From Bifidobacteriaceae bacterium (GTDB lineage: Bacteria > Actinomycetota > Actinomycetes > Actinomycetales > Bifidobacteriaceae), in NCBI GenBank assembly GCA_022649925.1, contig JALCOX010000014.1, positions 1 to 34,340 on the forward strand: DNA of 34,340 bases, read 5' to 3'. Position 1 is the first letter of the stretch. Each line of letters opens with the position of its first letter. The position numbers were made by a program, and so were the translations under genes. The notes under the pieces were generated by a model. The model was given only the letters and a program-made list of their open reading frames with translations, was not told the DNA's origin and did not search any database. This document shows positions 26,470 to 34,340 of the stretch, one piece after another.

Positions 26470-27183
26470 ATGGAGATACAAGGGCGCCGCATTGTTCTTT
26501 TGGACCTCGATGGGACTCTGACCGAATCTGGTCCGGGAATCTCGGCCTCCGTGCGCCTCGCCTGCAAGGCAATTGGTCTCGATCTCCCCAATGCAGCGGA
26601 ATTGCAGCGCTTTATCGGTCCTCCAATTGGAGAATCGTTGGAGCGCAACGGTGTCACCGGGGATGACATCACTAAGGGTGTTCAGGTCTATCGCAATGCG
26701 TATGCCAACCCGACTTTCCCAGATCCGTTGAATCCAGGTAAATTGGTGCCCGGCATGTATCTCAACAGTGTGTACAAAGGTATTCCAGAGGCCCTGACGA
26801 CTCTGAGACACGAGGGATACATTCTCGCCACGGCAACGGCCAAACCCGAGCCTCAGGCGATTCCCGTGTGCGAGCGTTTCGGAATAACTCCGCTTGTCGA
26901 TCATGTGTACGGCGCCACGCTCGACGCCAGCAGACGACATAAGGCAGACGTCATCAGGTATGCGCTTGCCGGTCTCAAATTCTCGAAGGACGCCGGGGAC
27001 CGCGTCGTCATGGTTGGCGATCGCTGGACCGACGTCGATGGCGCTCACAAAGTCGGAATCGACACCATCGGAGTGCGCTGGGGTTATGCGGAGGCCGGCG
27101 AGCTCGAAAAGTACGGCGCAGTGGATTATGCCGCGGAGCCATCAGATCTGCCGAGTGTTGTTGATCGTTATTTTGCTGCGTGA
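26470..27183 (+). CDS. HAD-family hydrolase, phosphoglycolate phosphatase-like
   Basis: 237 aa. HAD motif I LLDLDGTLTESGPGI, motif II ATATAKPEP, motif IV VMVGDRWTDVDGA, GVRWGYAEAGEL. Confidence 0.9.
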   Translation: MEIQGRRIVLLDLDGTLTESGPGISASVRLACKAIGLDLPNAAELQRFIGPPIGESLERNGVTGDDITKGVQVYRNAYANPTFPDPLNPGKLVPGMYLNSVYKGIPEALTTLRHEGYILATATAKPEPQAIPVCERFGITPLVDHVYGATLDASRRHKADVIRYALAGLKFSKDAGDRVVMVGDRWTDVDGAHKVGIDTIGVRWGYAEAGELEKYGAVDYAAEPSDLPSVVDRYFAA

Positions 27184-27671
27184 TGATCGTTGCATCCATC
27201 CGTCTACACTGAAATGTTCGTGTGACGGAAAATACACGGCCTTGCTGAAGCGGCATCACCAGAGTGCGTTTTCCATCAAAAAATGACACTTACGCAGGAA
27301 TAACTGAAGGAAGAAACACGCGCATCAAGCAGGTGGATCACTAGGATGTGTTTCTGTCAGAAGAGTCAGAAGAGTGTTGACGTGGAGGGTCACTAGAAGA
27401 GTATTGCCAGTAATGGATCCACAGGAAGAAAGATAAGTATTTCCAGAACTATCCTGAATAGCCGATAATGTACGTTATGTCAGATTACGAAGAGAAATTC
27501 TGTATCAACCTCACACCCGCCGGTCTCCCACCATTGAACAGCCTGAACCTTTACCCTGCCACCGCGTCATAAAAACTGTGACATCACGATCTAAGTGTCA
27601 GTCAGCCCTGAGGCAATTGATCTGAGCAAAATCCACACCGGGAACGGAATTCCTCATCCTTGTACTGTGCC

Positions 27672-27944
27672 TCAAGAAAAATTCTCATTCTCTTCTTTGG
27701 AATACTTGCGCTCTTTGATTGGCCTTGGATTCGATTCATAAAATCGAATGAGAAGCGTAATGAAGAAGTAAAGAGACCCGAAGCACAACAACGCCGCGAA
27801 GCCACCTTGGAGCCCTCTGGAGAGATTGGAGACTCCGAGTCCTGCATCCGGAATATTACGTATGAGGAGGACTCCCCCAACAAACGCCAATATGAGAATG
27901 ACAAAAACAACGAGGGTATTGAGGCGTCTGTTCTTGTTATTCAT
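27672..27944 (-). CDS. Small two-TM membrane protein
   Basis: About 90 aa from internal Met: MNNKNRRLNTLVVFVILILAFVGGVLLIRNIPDAGLGVSNLSRGLQGGFAALLCFGSLYFFITLLIRFYES... Begins 4 bp after the MerR gene stop. Confidence 0.6.
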   Translation of the reverse strand: MNNKNRRLNTLVVFVILILAFVGGVLLIRNIPDAGLGVSNLSRGLQGGFAALLCFGSLYFFITLLIRFYESNPRPIKERKYSKEENENFS

Positions 27945-27948
27945 ATTC

Positions 27949-28593
27949 TCACGCAGCGGCACGTTCCTCTTCGCGCTGCTCGAGCTTCTTGCGCAGACGC
28001 ATGGCGGCCAGTTCATCGATCACACGACCGGTCTTCTCCGAAATTGTCTGCTCATCGAGATCAATGCACTGTTCGTGCGTCAGCTTCTCTTCGATCTCAT
28101 GGTGCAATGTGCCAATTGACAACCCGAAGACCGCCTTACCGCCCTTGACAAGGTCGAGAACCTCTTCGTCTGTCGTGCACTGATAAACGCTTTCTCCGTC
28201 ACTCATGATGGTAATCGTCGCCATATCATCAACACTATGTTGATTAAGATATCCGATAGCCACCGTGACATTTTGCAGGTTCACGCCCGCGTCGAGCAGC
28301 CTCTTTGAGACCGCCAAAACGAGAATGTCCTTGAAGGAGTAAAGGCGACGAGATCCCGAGCCATTTGATGAATGGAGCGAGGGTTCAACAATGTGCTTGC
28401 GAGCCCAGTAATCGAGCTGACGATAGGTGATGCCGGCGACCTTGGAGGCCACCGTTCCTCGGTAGGCACGGTGCTCCCCTATCTGCGCCGAATCAGCGAA
28501 AAGCATACCCTGAACGGGCTCGGCGGCGTCAGACTCATGCGCAGTGTCGACTGTGTTTTCATCTGCCGCTTGGGCATCCTCATGTACGCTCAT
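27949..28593 (-). CDS. MerR-family transcriptional regulator, FtsR/Rv1828-like
   Basis: 214 aa. YRGTVASKVAGITYRQLDYWARKHIVEPSLHSSNGSGSRRLYSFKDILVLAVSKRLLDAGVNLQNVTVAI matches the Rv1828/FtsR pattern. Located after the FHA gene, as in mycobacteria. Confidence 0.87.
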   Translation of the reverse strand: MSVHEDAQAADENTVDTAHESDAAEPVQGMLFADSAQIGEHRAYRGTVASKVAGITYRQLDYWARKHIVEPSLHSSNGSGSRRLYSFKDILVLAVSKRLLDAGVNLQNVTVAIGYLNQHSVDDMATITIMSDGESVYQCTTDEEVLDLVKGGKAVFGLSIGTLHHEIEEKLTHEQCIDLDEQTISEKTGRVIDELAAMRLRKKLEQREEERAAA

Positions 28594-28693
28594 TGCATCC
28601 TCCGCTCCGTATCAAATCTCCTTTGAGTCTATCGCGCTCTCGTGGAGATTCTTAGGTGATGGAGGATGATTGAGTGAAGAAGGTGCGAGGAAG

Positions 28694-29134
28694 TTATCGG
28701 GTAACGACGGCACTCTTGGTGAAATACAGCATGCGGAATTTACCAATCATGATGGAATCCCCACTTTTGAGCTCGGCGGAATCGACACGCTCCATGTTGA
28801 CGTACGTGCCATTGAGGGAACCCGCATCCTTGATGACGTAGTGGTTGTCGACGCGGTGGAACACGGCGTGCTGGCGGGAGACGGTGGCGTCATCGAGCAG
28901 AATATCTGCGCTGGTGTCACGTCCCACAGTCACCTCGTCCTCATCCAGGAGGTATCGCGATCCGCTCGAGGAGCCTCTCGTGGAAATCAGCAGCGCGGAT
29001 TGATCGTCGAGCTTGCTGATGGTGGCAAAGTCCTGCTCGCTGAGCGGACGATCTGCCGAGGAGGTAATGGGAACAGAAATTGCGGGCAAACCAATGCTGG
29101 TGGTTTCGCCTGCGGAAGGAATCGGATCAGTCAT
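28694..29134 (-). CDS. garA: FHA-domain protein, GarA/OdhI-like
   Basis: N-terminal GETTSI motif and FHA core VGRDTSADILLDDATVSRQHAVFHRVDNHYVIKDAGSLNGTYVNMERVDSAELKSGDSIMIGKFRMLYF. Start MTDPIPSAG preferred; the tracked 29143 start is three codons upstream. Confidence 0.88.
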   Translation of the reverse strand: MTDPIPSAGETTSIGLPAISVPITSSADRPLSEQDFATISKLDDQSALLISTRGSSSGSRYLLDEDEVTVGRDTSADILLDDATVSRQHAVFHRVDNHYVIKDAGSLNGTYVNMERVDSAELKSGDSIMIGKFRMLYFTKSAVVTR

Positions 29135-29139
29135 GCTTC

Positions 29140-29943
29140 TCATTCTACTGTCTTGGCGTATTTGTACTCACGGGTGGGTCTGACTTTGGTGATTTTCACC
29201 ATATCTTTCTGTTCGACGTCGACCCCAGCCTTCAGCTGCGCGCGGAGCCTGGCACCGACACCACCCGCAATCTCCACGGCGTTCTGCAGAGCGTTGGAAT
29301 CTCCAATCGCAAGGATTTGATAGGGCTGTGACAGTGTTTCGCCATCGCAGATGAGCCCGTTATCCGTGTCGACGAAGGAGGTCGACGTCACGACACGGAC
29401 GTTGTCGATCTGAATGACCTCAGCACCGGCGTTTCGCAGCTCTTCGAGGAGGTTGAACATGGTGGAGGAATCGACGTGCTCAGAATTCTGAGTGATGGTG
29501 ATTTCAACTCCCTCACCCTGTGCCGGAAGTCGGCCGGAGAGAATTCCCGAGGTAACTTCGTTCTCCTTGGCGATGCGCTCGACTTCCTTCTGCTTATCCG
29601 CCGCAGATTGAATGGACTGCAGTTGGCTTTCGAGCTTGAGCTTCTGTGATTCGAGCTGGCTCACCTGCGTGTTCGTCTCGTCGAGAAGGCGCACGAGTTC
29701 CGTCTCGCTCAAAGAGGCGTAGGAGGATTGCATGTTGCGTTGCTGGGTGACGTAGCCGAAGCCCAGCATCGCGCACAGGAGCGCCACCATGCAGCTGGTG
29801 AGGAGCTTTGCCCCCATGCTGTGATGCGATTTCAGAGGCTTCTTGCGTACGACGGGGAAGGAACCGGTCATCGTATTGTCGTTGACCTGATCCTTCGTGT
29901 TCTGCCGGCGCAGTGAATGCAGCGGACTCTTTCCTGATGCCAT
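29140..29943 (-). CDS. DUF881 membrane-anchored protein
   Basis: 267 aa. One N-terminal TM, coiled-coil (ETELVRLLDETNTQVSQLESQKLKLESQL), then GVEITITQNSEHVDSSTMFNLLEELRNAGAEVIQIDNVRVVTSTSF...ILAIGDSNALQNAVEIAGG. Confidence 0.85.
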   Translation of the reverse strand: MASGKSPLHSLRRQNTKDQVNDNTMTGSFPVVRKKPLKSHHSMGAKLLTSCMVALLCAMLGFGYVTQQRNMQSSYASLSETELVRLLDETNTQVSQLESQKLKLESQLQSIQSAADKQKEVERIAKENEVTSGILSGRLPAQGEGVEITITQNSEHVDSSTMFNLLEELRNAGAEVIQIDNVRVVTSTSFVDTDNGLICDGETLSQPYQILAIGDSNALQNAVEIAGGVGARLRAQLKAGVDVEQKDMVKITKVRPTREYKYAKTVE

Positions 29944-29953
29944 CGTCTCCCGC

Positions 29954-30286
29954 CTATCCCCTGAAGATGAAACGCCGAATCGCTGAGGCGTTTGAGAAGA
30001 TTCGAATGCCGAGGACGACGATGACCGCTGTGGTGAGCTGTGAGCCGACTCCGAGCTGGTTGCCGAGGAAGACGAGAAGTGTCGCGATGAGAACGTTGGT
30101 GATGAATGAGATCACGAAAACACGATCATTGAAGTTTCGCTCGAAATAAGACCGTGCCGCTCCCAGGAGCGCGTCGAGAGCCGCCACCACCATGATGGGA
30201 AGGTACGGCTGCAATTCGACGGGAATGGTCGGCTTAAGAAAGATGCCGACGACCACCCCGATGATGAGTCCTAGGATTGCTGCCAT
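29954..30286 (-). CDS. sbp: Small basic protein (DUF1290/Sbp)
   Basis: 110 aa polytopic. LGLIIGVVVGIFLKPTIPVELQPYLPIMVVAALDALLGAARSYFERNFNDRVFVISFITNVLIATLLVFLGNQLGVGSQLTTAVIVVLGIRIFSN. Confidence 0.88.
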   Translation of the reverse strand: MAAILGLIIGVVVGIFLKPTIPVELQPYLPIMVVAALDALLGAARSYFERNFNDRVFVISFITNVLIATLLVFLGNQLGVGSQLTTAVIVVLGIRIFSNASAIRRFIFRG

Positions 30287-30288
30287 GA

Positions 30289-31293
30289 CTACTTCTCCCT
30301 CTCTGCAGTGCCGACTTTAGGTCCGCTTGCAGCGTCGAGTTTGATGGACGATTTCGTTGACGTGTTGGTGTAAATTCCCTGCTGGTCCAAGGTCGCGAAG
30401 AAACTTTTCGCAGCGCTTGATTGTAGGGACGCCTGGAGGTCGGTCTGTGGGCCGATCGCAGAGACCGTGTATGGCGTCTGGATGGGCGTGACTCCGACGA
30501 GGATCGCGTCTCCCGCAGCCCTGACGGAGGACTGGACTCCAAGACGGACACCGTTGACGGAGACTCCCTCCGCTCCCCCGGCCCACAGGATCGAAACGAC
30601 GCGCTGCAAATCCGTGTCCGTGACCACCTTGATGTGCGATGTGGTCGAGTCACGGGGACTGGAACCTTTGTCGGAATCCGACGTTCGCGGATCCGCCAAT
30701 GACACTTCGACCCCGGGTCCGGTGATGGCTGTGGTCCCGTTGGTCAGGGCGTCCGAGTCTGCAAGCGTATCCGAACTCGAGGCTCCCGCCAGCCGGTCGG
30801 AGAGCGAGTCCACTTGGGATTTGAGATTATCCACGTCTTTGCCGAGGTTCTCTGACTTCGTATAGGTGCTCGCCACCTGACTCGCCAGCTCCTCGCGCAC
30901 CTTTTGACGGGTATCTTTGTGCAACTCCTGTATTGCGAGAAAAGTTCCCAACCCGACGAGGACACACATGAGGAAGGTGACGATTTTGGAGATTACGCGA
31001 ACCGCAGTGTTTTGCTTGCGATCTTTCAGCAGCGTCGCATCCTCAAAGAGCGGATCGACTGGTCGGTTGGTGAGGTCATCCAGCAGCTGGAGTGAATCCT
31101 CAATCACCGCCGGCCGTCTCGATCTACGGGCCGAAGTCATCTTCGCTTCGGGGACCGACATCACATGGGAACGCTCGAGACCGGCGTAATCGTCAGAGAA
31201 GACGGAGCGGCGTTGTGCGATGGCACGTGAGGATATCACCGGGAAGGAGACCGGCGACGTCTCTGCACGGCTTTCACTCATTGACAACCTCAT
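30289..31293 (-). CDS. DUF881 membrane-anchored protein (second copy)
   Basis: 334 aa. TM VISKIVTFLMCVLVGLGTFLA, coiled-coil, GTTAITGPGVEVSLADPRTSDS...DLQRVVSILWAGGAEGVSVNGVRLGVQSSVRAAGDAILVGVTPIQTPYTVSAIG. Confidence 0.85.
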   Translation of the reverse strand: MRLSMSESRAETSPVSFPVISSRAIAQRRSVFSDDYAGLERSHVMSVPEAKMTSARRSRRPAVIEDSLQLLDDLTNRPVDPLFEDATLLKDRKQNTAVRVISKIVTFLMCVLVGLGTFLAIQELHKDTRQKVREELASQVASTYTKSENLGKDVDNLKSQVDSLSDRLAGASSSDTLADSDALTNGTTAITGPGVEVSLADPRTSDSDKGSSPRDSTTSHIKVVTDTDLQRVVSILWAGGAEGVSVNGVRLGVQSSVRAAGDAILVGVTPIQTPYTVSAIGPQTDLQASLQSSAAKSFFATLDQQGIYTNTSTKSSIKLDAASGPKVGTAEREK

Positions 31294-31951
31294 TTTTCTC
31301 GGTTGAATCAGTGGAAGAGTTCACTTCGTCCTGATCCGCTTTCTTCTCGTTGTTTTCCTTGAGAAGTTTATAACCCTGACGCAGGTAAATTATCGCCGCA
31401 AGCCAATAGAGACCGAGTCCCCACCAGACGAGTGCGAGACCGGTGCAGTGGGCAAAATAGAAGAACCAGTTGCGAACGAGGTCGGAGATGATGAGGACGG
31501 GGATGGAAATGAGGAGCATCGCAGTTCCCACTTTTCCAACAAAATGGACGGGTAGAGGACCGTATCCGTGCTGGGAGAGAATGAGAATCTGAAGGGCGAG
31601 CACCACGTCGCGCATGCAGATGAAGATGAGCAACCACCACGGCACGATGCCCGCGATTCCGAGGGACAACGCCGAGCAGATGATGAGCAGCCTGTCCGCT
31701 ATGGGATCCAGCAGCTGGCCAAGCAGCGAAACTTGGTTGAATCGCCGTGCAATGAATCCGTCAAGACCGTCGCTCGCACCGCTGATGGCCATGACAATCA
31801 GCGATTGGATGAGGAAGTGGTTCGCCACCAACCAGGCGATAAACGGGATCGAGGCGATGCGCAAAAAACTAATGAAATTGGGCACAGTCCAGATAACCCT
31901 GCGCGGACGGGGACCAAAGTGTTCGTGTCGGCTCATCGGAGTTTCCATCAT
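31274..31951 (-). CDS. CDP-alcohol phosphatidyltransferase family protein (PgsA-like)
   Basis: CDP-alcohol motif SDGLDGFIARRFNQVSLLGQLLDPIADRLL, TM-rich. Overlaps the DUF881 gene. Confidence 0.9.
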   Translation of the reverse strand: MMETPMSRHEHFGPRPRRVIWTVPNFISFLRIASIPFIAWLVANHFLIQSLIVMAISGASDGLDGFIARRFNQVSLLGQLLDPIADRLLIICSALSLGIAGIVPWWLLIFICMRDVVLALQILILSQHGYGPLPVHFVGKVGTAMLLISIPVLIISDLVRNWFFYFAHCTGLALVWWGLGLYWLAAIIYLRQGYKLLKENNEKKADQDEVNSSTDSTEKNEVVNE

Positions 31952-31952
31952 G

Positions 31953-32804
31953 TTACATTCGTGAGGCTTGCAGGGCCGTCACGAGAATTGCTCGCGCGCC
32001 GACCTTGTAGAGGTCATCCATAATTTTGTTGGTGGACTTTTTGGGAACGACCGCTCGAACTGCGGCCCATTCGGAATCGTGGAGGGGCGAGACGGTCGGT
32101 GACTCGAAACCGGGAGTGATCTCGACGGCCTCTTGCACTTTTTCGAGGGGAATGTCGTAGTCGAGAAGCACGTAGTGGTGGGCGGTGAGGACTCCGGTGA
32201 GCCTGCGCTTGAGAACCGCGAGATCTTCCGAATCAGCGTCGAGGCGCGGCGAACGAACGAGGATGGCTTCCGAATCCAGAAGCGGCTCACCAAAGATGCG
32301 CAGACCCGCATTGCGCATCGTGGTCCCCGTCGAGACGACATCGGCGATGAGATCCGCGACACCGAGGTGGACCGAAGACTCAACGGCTCCGTCAAGGTGA
32401 ATGGTTTCAGCTGAAATCCCGTGTGCGGTGAGGTAGTCGGTGACGAGCTTGTCGAATGTAGTCCCGACGCGCTTTCCGTCAACATCCTCGAGGTCAGTAA
32501 TGGAAGACTCCTGAGGAGCCGCAAAGCGGAACGTCGACGCTCCAAAACCCAGGGGCATGTCTTCGATGGCCTGTGTTCCAGAGTTGAGAAGCATGTCTCG
32601 GCCGGTAATGCCAACGTCGATGGTGCCTTTGCCGACGTAGACGGCTATGTCGAGGGGCCGCAAGTAGAACAGCTCAATGCCGTTTTCCTCGTCTTCGACA
32701 ACGAGCTGGCGTGGGTTCGTGCGCGTGGCATACCCCGCCTCGGTGAGCATGCTCCATGCGGGCTCGCTTAGCATCCCCTTGTTTGGTACTGCGATTCTCA
32801 ACAT
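31953..32804 (-). CDS. hisG: ATP phosphoribosyltransferase (long form)
   Basis: [85 protein letters not shown]-terminal regulatory domain [46 protein letters not shown]. Confidence 0.95.
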   Translation of the reverse strand: MLRIAVPNKGMLSEPAWSMLTEAGYATRTNPRQLVVEDEENGIELFYLRPLDIAVYVGKGTIDVGITGRDMLLNSGTQAIEDMPLGFGASTFRFAAPQESSITDLEDVDGKRVGTTFDKLVTDYLTAHGISAETIHLDGAVESSVHLGVADLIADVVSTGTTMRNAGLRIFGEPLLDSEAILVRSPRLDADSEDLAVLKRRLTGVLTAHHYVLLDYDIPLEKVQEAVEITPGFESPTVSPLHDSEWAAVRAVVPKKSTNKIMDDLYKVGARAILVTALQASRM

Positions 32805-32855
32805 CTGTTTTCCTCTTTCAACGGCACTCATTCCAGCACTTCTCACTTATGAGAA

Positions 32856-33119
32856 TCACAGGTGCTTGTAGACGTCTTCGAGGGAAATACCGCGGTTGAT
32901 CATCATCACTTGGATGTGATACAGCAATTGGCTGAGTTCCTCGGCCGTGCGATCGTTGCCCTCATATTCTGCGGCCATCCACGATTCTCCGGCCTCTTCC
33001 ACCAGTTTTTTGCCGATGAAGTGAGTTCCCTTTTTCAGTTCTCCGACGGTGAGCGAGTCTGCAGACTGCTCGGTTGCCTTGGTACTGAGTTCCTCGAAGA
33101 GTGAATCGAAAGTCTTCAT
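32856..33119 (-). CDS. hisE: Phosphoribosyl-ATP pyrophosphatase
   Basis: [18 protein letters not shown]...[59 protein letters not shown]. Internal Met start preferred. Confidence 0.93.
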   Translation of the reverse strand: MKTFDSLFEELSTKATEQSADSLTVGELKKGTHFIGKKLVEEAGESWMAAEYEGNDRTAEELSQLLYHIQVMMINRGISLEDVYKHL

Positions 33120-33183
33120 TGTTTCCTTAGTCTTTTCTCCACGACCGTTTTCTGCCTCTGAGAATAGCTTACGGTATGTTCTT

Positions 33184-33849
33184 TTAGCGGCGGAAAGACT
33201 CCTCCGCCAGAGTGCGAATCTCGTTGATTCGCTGATTCGGATCATCTGCACCGTAGACGGCCGATCCCGCGACCAGGACATCGGCTCCGGCATCTGCAAC
33301 CAGATGTGCCGTCTTGGGGCTCACCCCACCGTCGACTTCGATGTGCGTGTCAAGTCCGCGGCGCGTAATTTCGTCGCGCAGGCGACGGACCTTGGCGAGC
33401 TGATTGCTCAGGAACTTCTGTCCACCGAATCCGGGTTCGACTGTCATGATGAGAATCATGTCGAATTCTTCGAGGATGTCGAAGATGGGCTCGACGGGCT
33501 CTGCGGGCCGTACCGCGAAGCAGGCCTTCGCCCCCATCTCGTGGAGCTGACGCGCGAGTCTGACGGGTGCGTGCGTCGCCTCCATGTGGAACGTCACTGA
33601 ATTCGCACCCATTTCTGCGTAATGGGGAGCCCAGCGGTCGGGATCCTCAATCATGAGATGGATGTCGGTCGGCAGAGGACTGACCTCGCAGATACGCTTG
33701 ACGACGGGCTCACCGATGGTGAGGTTGGGAACGAAATGGTAGTCCATGACGTCAACGTGGACGAGATTCGCATCTGAAATGGCGTGGAGGTCGCGCTCGA
33801 GGTTTGCGAAATCGGCTGAAAGAATACTGGGTGCGATTTGAATCGTCAT
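33184..33849 (-). CDS. rpe: Ribulose-phosphate 3-epimerase
   Basis: 221 aa. [112 protein letters not shown]. Confidence 0.97.
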   Translation of the reverse strand: MTIQIAPSILSADFANLERDLHAISDANLVHVDVMDYHFVPNLTIGEPVVKRICEVSPLPTDIHLMIEDPDRWAPHYAEMGANSVTFHMEATHAPVRLARQLHEMGAKACFAVRPAEPVEPIFDILEEFDMILIMTVEPGFGGQKFLSNQLAKVRRLRDEITRRGLDTHIEVDGGVSPKTAHLVADAGADVLVAGSAVYGADDPNQRINEIRTLAEESFRR

Positions 33850-33858
33850 GTTTCCATC

Positions 33859-34340
33859 CTAAGGAAGGCGCCCGACGAGAATGCGGGAATGAGTCGTGAT
33901 GTTTTCCAAGTCTTTCCAGCCACCCTCAGAGGAATCCACTTCATCGAGCTTGCCGAATCCGACGGGAGACATGTGCGCGACGGCTCTGCTCTCCTCTTCA
34001 GTGTGAAGATGCAACGTTTCGATGACATCGACAGAGGAGATGAACGACACCCGCTTTTTAAACAACACTGTCGCCGAATCGGGTGTATCCTCGGCCAGCC
34101 CAACGAGACTTCTCAACTCGTGCATATGGCGCTCTCCTGGAACGACCTTGATGAGGATTCCCCCAGGTGCCACGCGCGCAAAATCCTCATATTCGGAGGG
34201 AGCGAAGACGTTAAGAATAAACGGCAGGGAGCCGGTCGTCAACGGCAGGTGCGCCCCGTCTGCGCACACCCAGCGGATGTCCCCTCCCCCACGTGCGGCT
34301 GTTTTGATGCCCTCTATGGAGAGATCAAGTCCGATTCCCA
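33859..34340 (-). CDS. SAM-dependent rRNA (guanine-N1)-methyltransferase, RlmA/TlrB-like; truncated at window edge
   Basis: Frame is open to the right edge (GIGLDLSIEGIKTAARGGGDIRWVCADGAHLPLTTGSLPFILNVFAPSEYEDFARVAPGGILIKVVPGERHMHELRSLVG), typical of the RlmA family. Confidence 0.8.
   Translation of the reverse strand, partial: GIGLDLSIEGIKTAARGGGDIRWVCADGAHLPLTTGSLPFILNVFAPSEYEDFARVAPGGILIKVVPGERHMHELRSLVGLAEDTPDSATVLFKKRVSFISSVDVIETLHLHTEEESRAVAHMSPVGFGKLDEVDSSEGGWKDLENITTHSRILVGRLP

Noticed and set aside
27500-27535. cacccgccggtctcccacca looked like a tmRNA 3' end
   Set aside because: No matching 5' acceptor half and no tag-peptide reading frame (e.g. ...ALAA stop) were found nearby.

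Overview
This 34.3-kb window looks like mostly core chromosome of a high-GC Gram-positive bacterium. Gene content and order suggest Actinomycetaceae (Actinomyces/Schaalia-like), but that is inference. From left to right it holds: the end of a membrane-protein gene, purH and a DUF3017-like gene; a minus-strand aquaporin; rluB and a fused cmk-der; tRNA-Pro(GGG) with a strong terminator; a secreted 3D/double-psi-barrel-like protein; a 1608-aa multi-domain LPLTG-anchored adhesin; and a five-gene ferric-siderophore uptake operon (lipoprotein, two permeases, ATPase, siderophore-interacting protein). It continues with a eukaryotic-type UDP-glucose pyrophosphorylase, then pafBC (fused) - small membrane protein - DAG-kinase-like - helY-like helicase - rbpA - HAD phosphatase. 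The right side is a long minus-strand block: RlmA-like methyltransferase (truncated), rpe, hisE, hisG, CDP-alcohol phosphatidyltransferase, DUF881, sbp, DUF881, garA-like FHA, ftsR-like MerR and a small membrane protein. I see no CRISPR array, transposase, prophage or clear defence system, and I cannot claim a new system with confidence. The observations most worth checking are: (1) the helY-like gene has no ATG/GTG/TTG start upstream of its conserved N-terminus, and an AUC codon sits behind a strong Shine-Dalgarno; (2) the adhesin has repeated domains, and its codon usage shifts inside the gene; (3) PafB and PafC are fused at a locus with a non-TatA membrane protein where tatA/tatC often lie; (4) two 13-bp palindromes about three helical turns apart lie in the aquaporin/rluB divergent region; (5) about 490 bp of unexplained AT-richer intergenic DNA.
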